DNA of 58,629 nucleotides. It comes from Candidatus Desulfofervidus auxilii (lineage in GTDB: Bacteria > Desulfobacterota > Desulfofervidia > Desulfofervidales > Desulfofervidaceae). The stretch lies in the NCBI GenBank assembly GCA_030262725.1, contig JAJSZS010000013.1, positions 1 through 58,629 on the forward strand, written 5' to 3'. Below the pieces are notes generated by a model, which saw only the letters and a program-made list of their open reading frames with translations, ran no database searches and was not told the DNA's origin. Both the position numbers and the translations under genes were made by a program. Of the stretch, positions 52,305-58,629 are shown in pieces; position 1 is the stretch's first letter, and each line of letters opens with the position of its first letter.

Positions 52305-54700
52305 GGCTTCCTTACATAAAGCATATTGTTCCCATAGAGGCTATTTTAACAGAAAGGATAAAAAGGATAAAAGAAAAAATCAGAAAAACACCTGTTCATG
52401 GGGATTGGGAAAGGGATCATATTTTTACTGAATATTGGCGGCAATCTGATGGTGAGCAGATTTATATAAGGCGAGCAAAGGCATTTTATAAGGTATTAAA
52501 AGAAAAAAGCATAAGGATTTTTGATGATGAACTCATTGTAGGAGCACCGACAAAGTATCTTTCTGGAGGTGCATTTTATCCAGAATATAGCTGTGATTGG
52601 ATAGAGGAAGAATGGGATAAATTTGCTTCAAGAGAAGGTAAGTTTGTTCCAGTTGGAGATAAAGAGACTGTATTGAAAGATATTGAATTTTGGAAAGGGA
52701 AAACTTTATTTGATAGGCAATTAACTTTTTTCTCTGAGAAATGGAATCTTTTGCAAAATCTTTTTATCTCAAGGATCACTGCAGGTGACAGACCCTCTGC
52801 ACATGGACGTCAAATAGTAGATTTTAAAAAAGTATTAAATAAGGGATTAAAGGGTATTATTTCAGAAATAAAGCAAATGAAAGAAAAAACACCTTTAAAT
52901 ACCACAGAGGATTTAAATAAGCATTATTTCTGGGATGCCTGTATCATTGCTTGTGAAGCAGTGATTAATTTTGCCAAAAGACATGCTGAATTAGCGAGAG
53001 AAATGGTGAAAAATGAAAAAAATAAAGAAAGAAAAAAAGAATTGGAGAAGATTGCAGAGATTTGTTCAAAAGTGCCTGAAAATCCAGCCAATTCATTTTA
53101 TGAAGCCTTGCAATCACTATGGTTTATCCACTTATGTGTAGAGATAGAAAATAACTCATTTGGTTATTCTTTAGGTAGGATGGATCAATATTTATATCCT
53201 TTTTATAAAAAAAGCATAGATGAAGGAGAAATTACAAGGGAAAAGGCAGCCGAATTATTGGCTTGTTTATGGCTTAAATTTAATACCATCCATTGGATAA
53301 CAAAGTATTCCATAGCAGCCATTACCCAAACAAGCAATTTCCAAAATGTCACTATAGGAGGAAGAGATAATAAAGGTAGGGATGCAAGTAATGAATTATC
53401 TCATCTTATCGTAGAGGTTGATACAGCCTTAAAATTACCACAACCAACACTTTCTCTTAGGTATCATGACTGCATAAATGAAGTGTTTTTATTTAAATGC
53501 GCTGAAGATATTGCTACAGGTGGAGGAAAGCCTGCTATTTTTTGTGAGAATTATGCATATTCTGTTTTGCCTTTATATGGGGTGCCATTAGAAGATGTAA
53601 TTGAGTTTGCCCCTATTGGATGTGTAGAGATGGGTATACCTGGAAAAACATCCCTATTTGCTGGCTGTTTTATTAGTCTTCCCCATTGCCTTGAATTGGT
53701 CTTTACAAATGGCATTCATAGAAAGACTGGAAAAAAGATAGGTATAGAAACAGGAGATGTTGAAACATTTTTAAGCTTTAATGATTTTATAAATGCATTT
53801 TTTAAACAATTTGAATTTATCCATCATATTATTGTAAGTTATTTTAAAATTAGTCAGGTAGCTATAAGACCATACTTTGTCCCTTGTCTATTTAACTCAA
53901 GTTTGATTTCTGATTGTATTATTAAAGGAAAGGATCTTCATAGTGGTGGGGCAAGATATAATCAATTTTTTGCTACATATCCCGTAGGAATGGTAACAAC
54001 AGTAAATTCACTTTATGCTGTGAAAAAGTTAGTATATGAAGAAAAAAAGATTAGCATGAAGGAACTTAAAGAGGCATTAGAGAAAAATTTTGAAGGAGAA
54101 TACCGTAAAATAAGAAAAATTTGTTTAGAAGTGCCTAAGTATGGGAATGATATTGATGAAGTGGATGATATGCTTGGGGATTTATTTAAAGAAATTAGCA
54201 AGATTGTAATGAAAGAAAAAAATGCCTTTAATCATCCTATAGCCCCTGCTTATCTTGGTGTGACTGCCCATTATTTTCATGGAATAGGCTGTGGGGCTAC
54301 ACCTGATGGGCGTTTAGCCTATACTCCTTTTGCAGATGGTTCTTTATCTGCCTACCCTGGTACAGATAAAAATGGACCAACAGCACTTATAAAATCAGCA
54401 ACAAAGGCAAATACTTCTCCTGCAGTAGCTACGCTTTTTAATATAAAATTGAATCCTTCTATTTTTAAATCAGCAGAGGGAATGAGAAAATTTTTAAGTC
54501 TTGTTAAGACCTATTCTGATTTAGGTGGTTATCATATCCAGTTTAATGTCATTGATAAAGAAACATTATTAAAGGCAAAAAAGTATCCTGAAAGGTATAG
54601 AGATTTATTAATCAGAGTGGCAGGATTTAGTGCCTATTTTGTAGATTTATCACCTACTGTTCAGGATGAGATTATTGCAAGAACAGAACATAATTTTTAA
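52289..54700 (+). CDS. Glycyl radical enzyme of the dehydratase/decarboxylase/lyase branch
   Basis: 803 residues. The radical glycine is G779 in LLIRVAGFSAYFVDLSPTVQ. The thiyl cysteine is C445 in FAPIGCVEMGIPGKTS, followed two residues later by glutamate E447. Pyruvate formate-lyase has paired cysteines here, whereas C-x-E is seen in glycerol and diol dehydratases, choline lyase and arylacetate decarboxylases. So this enzyme removes, eliminates or decarboxylates something, not formate. The neighbouring activase and PKS genes indicate a substrate from the polyketide pathway; carboxylate loss from an arylacetate is one option. It overlaps the activase by sixteen bases. Confidence 0.93.
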   Translation: MHNNIRLPYIKHIVPIEAILTERIKRIKEKIRKTPVHGDWERDHIFTEYWRQSDGEQIYIRRAKAFYKVLKEKSIRIFDDELIVGAPTKYLSGGAFYPEYSCDWIEEEWDKFASREGKFVPVGDKETVLKDIEFWKGKTLFDRQLTFFSEKWNLLQNLFISRITAGDRPSAHGRQIVDFKKVLNKGLKGIISEIKQMKEKTPLNTTEDLNKHYFWDACIIACEAVINFAKRHAELAREMVKNEKNKERKKELEKIAEICSKVPENPANSFYEALQSLWFIHLCVEIENNSFGYSLGRMDQYLYPFYKKSIDEGEITREKAAELLACLWLKFNTIHWITKYSIAAITQTSNFQNVTIGGRDNKGRDASNELSHLIVEVDTALKLPQPTLSLRYHDCINEVFLFKCAEDIATGGGKPAIFCENYAYSVLPLYGVPLEDVIEFAPIGCVEMGIPGKTSLFAGCFISLPHCLELVFTNGIHRKTGKKIGIETGDVETFLSFNDFINAFFKQFEFIHHIIVSYFKISQVAIRPYFVPCLFNSSLISDCIIKGKDLHSGGARYNQFFATYPVGMVTTVNSLYAVKKLVYEEKKISMKELKEALEKNFEGEYRKIRKICLEVPKYGNDIDEVDDMLGDLFKEISKIVMKEKNAFNHPIAPAYLGVTAHYFHGIGCGATPDGRLAYTPFADGSLSAYPGTDKNGPTALIKSATKANTSPAVATLFNIKLNPSIFKSAEGMRKFLSLVKTYSDLGGYHIQFNVIDKETLLKAKKYPERYRDLLIRVAGFSAYFVDLSPTVQDEIIARTEHNF

Positions 54701-54711
54701 GGGGTGAAAAA

Positions 54712-56151
54712 ATGAGAGTCTTATTTTTACAACCTCCTCTTGGGAGTTGGGTTTGTTGGGGAAAGCATGTTGCTATTAATGTAAATCATGCACAGTTGGC
54801 AGCAAATCTTAGAGAATGGTATCCAGAGATAGAGATAAAGGTATTGGATTGCAAGGCATTAGATATGGATGAAAGAAAGATGCTTGATGTGATTAAAGAA
54901 ATAGAGCCTGACTTGGTCTATATGGGAGATGCCTTACAGACAAATGGTGTGGCAGCTACTCATCCCCGTTATAAAAGGACAGCTAGTTTGATTAAAAAAT
55001 TAAATAAAAATATAAAGATATGTGTAGGTGGATTCTTTTATGGAGCAAATGCTCCCCAAATATTAAAAGAAACAAAAGAATTTGATTTTATTATTTATGG
55101 AGAAACAGAAGTCACTATGCCTGAATTAGCTAAAGAATTGAGTAAGAAAGAGCCAGATATCCCTTCGATAAAAGGGCTTGCTTATTGGGATAAAGATGAA
55201 GTAAAAGTTACCCCTTATCGCCCTTTATATGAAAATTTAGATGACTTACCACTTCCAGCATATGATTTATTCCCAATGGAAAGGTATAAATATATGGAGA
55301 CTTATCATTCTAGAGGTTGTCCAAATGGATGTCGTTTTTGTGTAGGTTGGACAAATTATGATCCAAGAGGGAATAAAGATTGGATGCATTATCGCATAAG
55401 ATCTGCTAAAAGGGTGGCAGATGAATTAGAGTTTTTAGAAAAAAGATTTGGTGTGAAATATATAGTAATGATGGATGAGGATTTTAATGTTTATCGTTCA
55501 AGGATTGAGGGATTAATAGAAGAGATATTTAAGCGAGGACTTAAGGTAAAATATTTCTTTATGGGAAGAGCGCCTTATTTTTTAAGAGATAAGGATTTAC
55601 TTAAAGATTTAAAAAAATCGGGGTTTATTCAATGTCTATTTGGTCTTGAGGTAACAGATGAAAAGACATTAAAAAAGATTGGGAAAGGGATTACGGTGGA
55701 AGAAGTAGAAGAAGTAGTAGCAAAATGTAGGGAAAATCATATTGGGACTTTAATTTCTTGGATGGTAGGGTTTCCAGATGATGATGAAGAGACTATTAAA
55801 AAGAGATTTGAAAGGTTAGATAAAATTGACCCAGATATCTCTTCTCTTCAAATGTTAACACCATTACCAGGTATCCCTATGTATTCTGAGATTGAACCTT
55901 ATATTGAAGAAAGGGATTTAAGCAAATGGGACTTTTTTCATCCTGTGATAAGGACAAAATATTTAACAAGAGAAGAATTGGGGAAATTAGCTGCTTGGTG
56001 TAATTATAAATTCTTTAGTAATCCGGAAAGGAGAAAAAGAATATTGTTTAATAAAAATTTGGATCCATTTTGTAGAATTTCTTTTAGAGTCTATATAAAA
56101 ACAATAAATGATTATACAAGAGCAGCTATTAAAGGAGAAGTTTTTATTTAA
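54712..56151 (+). CDS. B12-binding-type radical SAM enzyme, last gene of polyketide cluster
   Basis: 479 residues, paralogue of the first gene of the cluster. It shares the order LQPPLGSWVCWGKH start, VLDCKALDMDERKML, DLVYMGDALQTNG, DDLPLPAYDLFPMERY, then C203, C207 and C210 in RGCPNGCRFCVGWTNYD and a similar C-terminal TRAAIKGEVFI ending. Two family members at opposite ends of one operon suggest duplication followed by specialisation, for example for two methylations or two ring steps. It starts eleven bases after the glycyl radical enzyme with a GGGGTG site. Substrate unknown. Confidence 0.87.
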   Translation: MRVLFLQPPLGSWVCWGKHVAINVNHAQLAANLREWYPEIEIKVLDCKALDMDERKMLDVIKEIEPDLVYMGDALQTNGVAATHPRYKRTASLIKKLNKNIKICVGGFFYGANAPQILKETKEFDFIIYGETEVTMPELAKELSKKEPDIPSIKGLAYWDKDEVKVTPYRPLYENLDDLPLPAYDLFPMERYKYMETYHSRGCPNGCRFCVGWTNYDPRGNKDWMHYRIRSAKRVADELEFLEKRFGVKYIVMMDEDFNVYRSRIEGLIEEIFKRGLKVKYFFMGRAPYFLRDKDLLKDLKKSGFIQCLFGLEVTDEKTLKKIGKGITVEEVEEVVAKCRENHIGTLISWMVGFPDDDEETIKKRFERLDKIDPDISSLQMLTPLPGIPMYSEIEPYIEERDLSKWDFFHPVIRTKYLTREELGKLAAWCNYKFFSNPERRKRILFNKNLDPFCRISFRVYIKTINDYTRAAIKGEVFI

Positions 56152-56986
56152 CCTTACTCTTTTGATTTTCACCTTTATATGGAACAGGTATATATTGAAC
56201 AGAAGGTCGTCTTTGTACAGGTTGAGGATAAAGGCTCATAAGTTGATAGATTTCTACTGGCATATTTGTAGAGACAGGCAGACCTAATTCCTTTGCTTCT
56301 TCATAAGTAATAGGATAATCATGTGTCCATTCTCCTCTTGAAAGTAAATCCGCAATCTCTTCTGCCTTTTTCTCTGGCATCTTTCCCATCAAGATATTTT
56401 TTATACATTTTTTTACCTGTTTAATTGCCTTATTTGAAATATCAGCCAAAATTAATGTTTCATCATCAATATCATTTAAATTTTTTTGTTCTAAAACTTT
56501 AAGAATAGAAGCTGCTGGATATTGTCCTAATTGAGGATCAACCGGACCTAATACTGCATAAGGGTCCATAATAATTTCATCAGCTGCCAAAGCAATAAGT
56601 GTACCTCCTGACATGGCATAATGAGGTATAAACACAGTAACTTTAGCCTTATGTGCTTTTAAAGCAAATGCTATTTGTTCAGCAGCTAATACTAATCCAC
56701 CTGGAGTATGAAGGATGAGATCAATCGGAATATTGGCGTCTGTCATCCGGATGGCTCTTAAGATTTCTTCTGAATCTTGGATATCAATATATTTAACAAT
56801 TGGAAAACCAAGCAGACTCATAGTTTCTTGTCTGTGAATCATAGCAATTACACGACTGCTTCTTTTCTTCTCAAGCTGACGGAGCAATTTTAAACGAGCG
56901 GCTTCAAGCATTTTTCTTTGAATGATAGGAGTAATAGCAGAAACCATAAAAAATATCCAAAGTAAATCAAAAAAACCAAAACCCAT
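56144..56986 (-). CDS. Membrane-anchored SDH_sah (ClpP-fold) serine protease
   Basis: 280 residues. One N-terminal membrane segment (GFFDLLWIFFMVSAITPII) anchors a crotonase/ClpP-like domain. HTPGGLVLAAEQIAFALKAH, FIPHYAMSGGTLIALAADEI with the likely nucleophilic serine, and MDPYAVLGPVDPQLGQ mark the PF01972 family, related to SppA signal peptide peptidases and the NfeD-associated proteases. The tail is proline-rich and charged. It follows a rhomboid protease gene by nine bases with an AGGAG site, so two membrane proteases are produced together. The end overlaps the radical SAM gene (convergent) by eight bases. Confidence 0.85.
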   Translation of the reverse strand: MGFGFFDLLWIFFMVSAITPIIQRKMLEAARLKLLRQLEKKRSSRVIAMIHRQETMSLLGFPIVKYIDIQDSEEILRAIRMTDANIPIDLILHTPGGLVLAAEQIAFALKAHKAKVTVFIPHYAMSGGTLIALAADEIIMDPYAVLGPVDPQLGQYPAASILKVLEQKNLNDIDDETLILADISNKAIKQVKKCIKNILMGKMPEKKAEEIADLLSRGEWTHDYPITYEEAKELGLPVSTNMPVEIYQLMSLYPQPVQRRPSVQYIPVPYKGENQKSKVK

Positions 56987-56995
56987 TTTTGTCTC

Positions 56996-57697
56996 CTACC
57001 ATGGTTTGAATTCGTCAGGAAACCAGCGACGACGTTTTTTTCTAAAGAAAAATACTAAAATAATCCCACAAATAAAACCACCAATATGTGCCCACCAAGC
57101 TACTCCTTCATAAAAAATACCTGGAGTAAGAATAGCAAAAGTACCTTTAAAAAATTGAATCATAAACCAGAAAAATAAGAAAAATACTGCTGGTATCTCT
57201 ATTAATGTAAGGAAAAGGAAAACAGGAACAAGGGTAATTATTCGAGAATATGGAAAAAGCACATAATAAGCTCCCATTACACCAGAAACTGCTCCACTTG
57301 CACCAATAGTAGGAATAGTAGAATGAGGATGGGTATAAATATGACATAAAGCAGCACCAATTCCACAAAGTATATAAAATATCAAAAAGCGTTTATGTCC
57401 TACTGCATCTTCTACATTATCACCAAAAATCCATAAATACCACATATTACCAATTAAATGAAACCAACCACCATGCAGAAACATAGAGGTAAAAAGAGGT
57501 ATATATTTATCAAAAAAGTAATTTAAACTAGAATAGAGAAAATATCTTTTTGGGACTACACCATAAATAAAAACAAATTTTTCTACATAAGGTCCAAGTG
57601 AAATTTGATAAAAAAACACTAAAACATTAAAAATAATAAGAGAGATTGTTACCCATGGAAAAGTGCGAGAAGGAATTGTGTCCTTTAAAGGAAACAT
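56996..57697 (-). CDS. Rhomboid-family intramembrane serine protease
   Basis: 233 residues. Typical start FPLKDTIPSRTFPWVTISLI, then HGGWFHLIGNMWYLWIFGDN with the conserved HxxxN, the catalytic serine in IPTIGASGAVSGVMGAYYVL and the catalytic histidine in WAHIGGFICGIILVFF. About six membrane helices. It cleaves within membrane segments; substrates unknown. It heads an operon with the SDH_sah protease. A minus-strand promoter ends eight bases before the ATG, so it is probably leaderless. Confidence 0.93.
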   Translation of the reverse strand: MFPLKDTIPSRTFPWVTISLIIFNVLVFFYQISLGPYVEKFVFIYGVVPKRYFLYSSLNYFFDKYIPLFTSMFLHGGWFHLIGNMWYLWIFGDNVEDAVGHKRFLIFYILCGIGAALCHIYTHPHSTIPTIGASGAVSGVMGAYYVLFPYSRIITLVPVFLFLTLIEIPAVFFLFFWFMIQFFKGTFAILTPGIFYEGVAWWAHIGGFICGIILVFFFRKKRRRWFPDEFKPW

Positions 57698-57705
57698 ACA
57701 AACAC

Positions 57706-57734
57706 AATATAATAATAAATAATTTTGGAGTCAA
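57706..57734 (-). promoter_or_regulatory. Promoter of rhomboid protease operon, leaderless type
   Basis: Minus strand TTGACT (57729-57734), 17-base spacer, TATATT (57706-57711), eight bases, ATG at 57697. No Shine-Dalgarno. Confidence 0.6.
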
Positions 57735-57802
57735 TAAATAATTAAATTGAACTTTTCTCAAAATCGTAAATTTATTTTATCAAAATAGTAAAAAATTTAG
57801 TG

Positions 57803-57834
57803 GCGCCGTTTTATGGCATTTGCTTGTATGGTTC
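57803..57834 (+). repeat. Imperfect repeat, copy 1
   Basis: GCGCCGTTTTATGGCATTTG and the next twelve bases match 24 of about 32 positions of a second copy at 58156-58186. The copies bracket the decayed vapBC module. The stop codon of the vapC remnant begins at the edge of this copy. Confidence 0.4.
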
Positions 57835-58092
57835 TATTCATTAAAACTCAGTCCCATTTCTTGAGATATTCTTTTAAGCCTTTTAATCAAACGTCCATAT
57901 TAGAATTCCTATTAGTGCTGCTGATGCAAGGAGGTTTATTCTCTATAAATTGCAATACTTCTTCATGATCCGCTTGAATTGCCATAGGTAGGGTTTCTAA
58001 ACCAAGTTTAACTAACTTAGTTTTTTCTTTGATGCCCGTCAATTTTGATCCTTATCAGTCAACTTATCGTCTATGTTTAATGTTGTTCTCAT
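57834..58092 (-). pseudogene. Decayed vapBC toxin-antitoxin module
   Basis: On the minus strand, ATG 58092 begins MRTTLNIDDKLTDKDQN, the ribbon-helix start of a VapB antitoxin. After a frameshift TGIKEKTKLVKLGLETL gives its second half. This runs straight into LPMAIQADHEEVLQFIENK, which belongs to the middle of a VapC PIN toxin. IKRLKRISQEMGLSFNE in another frame, ending at 57834, is the VapC C-terminus. Deletion and frameshifts have fused the remains. No active toxin can be made. Confidence 0.75.
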
Positions 58093-58155
58093 AGTTTATC
58101 ACCTATAATACTGCATCTTGTCAACTACCTTTTTATTTTTGTGGATAAAAACTAA

Positions 58156-58186
58156 GCGCCGTTTACGGCGTCTGCTGAAGTGGTTC
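58156..58186 (+). repeat. Imperfect repeat, copy 2
   Basis: GCGCCGTTTACGGCGTCTGC and eleven more bases; the start can form a hairpin CGCCG-TTTA-CGGCG. It is the better-preserved copy of the pair described at 57803. The stretch 58187-58295 holds only a weak possible promoter (TTGAAG 58233, TAATCT 58256). Confidence 0.4.
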
Positions 58187-58295
58187 GTTAGAATTCTGCT
58201 TTTAATTTATTTTTTAAATCGCTGTCTGTATCTTGAAGACATTAAGTAAGTAGTGTAATCTGAATAAAAATAGATTATAAATAAGGACAATAATA

Positions 58296-58629
58296 GTGGA
58301 TAATCCTGTTTTAAAGGCTATTTATAGTAGAAGAAGTGTTAGGGAGTATACGGATCAATCTGTTTCAAGGGAAATTATATTAGAGATTATTAAAGCTGGC
58401 ACCTGGGCACCTTCAGGTTTAAATAATCAGCCTTGGCGGTTTGCTATTGTTTGGGATAAAGAAGTCAAAGAACAAATTGCTGTCCAAACTAAATATGGAG
58501 GCATTGTTAAACAAGCGCCAGTAATTATCGCTGTTTTTGTAGACAAAAATGCCATGTATCATGAAGTTAAAGATCATCAAGCCATGGGAGCTTGTATTCA
58601 AAATATGCTTTTGGCCATTCATGCCTTAG
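58296..58629 (+). CDS. Nitroreductase-family FMN enzyme (partial, runs off the window)
   Basis: 111 codons are visible with a GTG start and AAGGA upstream. The start DNPVLKAIYSRRSVREYTDQ and the FMN loop KAGTWAPSGLNNQPWRFAIV are the family signature; MGACIQNMLLAIHAL matches the conserved dimer helix. No stop occurs before the window end. Members reduce nitro compounds, flavins or ring systems with NAD(P)H. The true substrate cannot be assigned. Full length would be about 170-200 residues. Confidence 0.9.
   Translation, partial: MDNPVLKAIYSRRSVREYTDQSVSREIILEIIKAGTWAPSGLNNQPWRFAIVWDKEVKEQIAVQTKYGGIVKQAPVIIAVFVDKNAMYHEVKDHQAMGACIQNMLLAIHAL

Noticed and set aside
52289-54700. Pyruvate formate-lyase
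   Set aside because: The active site is G-C-V-E, not the adjacent cysteine pair of pyruvate formate-lyase, and no formate metabolism genes are nearby.
40914-56151. Cluster for ladderane, hopanoid or carotenoid lipids
   Set aside because: B12 radical SAM enzymes occur in such pathways, but no phytoene synthase, squalene cyclase or FabZ-like dehydratase is present, while chain-length factor and cyclases point to aromatic polyketides.
57803-58186. Firm call of an integron cassette
   Set aside because: The repeated element is only about 75 percent identical and lacks clear attC core sites; kept only as a finding.

Overview
The window is AT-rich bacterial DNA. It most likely comes from a thermophilic, strictly anaerobic bacterium. 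Reverse gyrase points to a hot habitat. A glycyl radical enzyme with its activase, a tungsten-type aldehyde:ferredoxin oxidoreductase and an oxygen-independent NAD pathway (aspartate dehydrogenase with quinolinate synthase) point to anaerobiosis. A CIRCE operator in front of hrcA, initiator tRNA and L,D-transpeptidase show a bacterium rather than an archaeon. A Thermodesulfobacteriota or Candidatus Desulfofervidus-like lineage would fit; this is inference, since no rRNA is present.

Layout. 1-7689: a type III CRISPR effector operon (cas6 end, cmr1, cmr6, cas10, cmr4, cmr5, cmr3-like). Its Cas10 has lost the GGDD cyclase motif, which with the gene order suggests subtype III-C. A decayed gene follows, then tRNA-His and tRNA-fMet. 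8239-39631: mostly housekeeping genes. These include L,D-transpeptidase, reverse gyrase, a GT2-like glycosyltransferase, hrcA-grpE, mtnA, ilvE, the nadX-nadA-nadC operon, a DUF1015/methyltransferase/PAC2 operon, an M48 lipoprotein peptidase, metE, polX, ftsB and polA (proofreading site lost). An FAD oxidoreductase and an iron-sulfur flavoprotein follow. 39888-40760: remains of two toxin-antitoxin modules.

40839-56151: the highlight, a single-strand operon of fourteen genes with a good promoter. It encodes a minimal type II polyketide synthase (active ketosynthase, catalytically dead chain-length-factor-like partner, acyl carrier protein), a short-chain reductase and two putative polyketide cyclases. 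Also present are a decarboxylase-like amidohydrolase, a 2-dehydropantoate-reductase-like enzyme, an aldehyde oxidoreductase, a tandem TIGR04076-like protein and a glycyl radical enzyme with activase. Two paralogous cobalamin-type radical SAM enzymes form its ends. I infer an oxygen-independent route to an aromatic polyketide in which radical enzymes replace the oxygenases of aerobic pathways. I recognise no described pathway with this combination.

56144-58629: an SDH_sah-type serine protease and a rhomboid protease, a decayed vapBC module flanked by an imperfect repeat, and the start of a nitroreductase-family gene that leaves the window.

Regulation. At least seven genes have a sigma-70-like promoter whose -10 box ends only about 6-9 bases before the start codon and have no Shine-Dalgarno sequence. 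This suggests that leaderless mRNAs are common in this organism.
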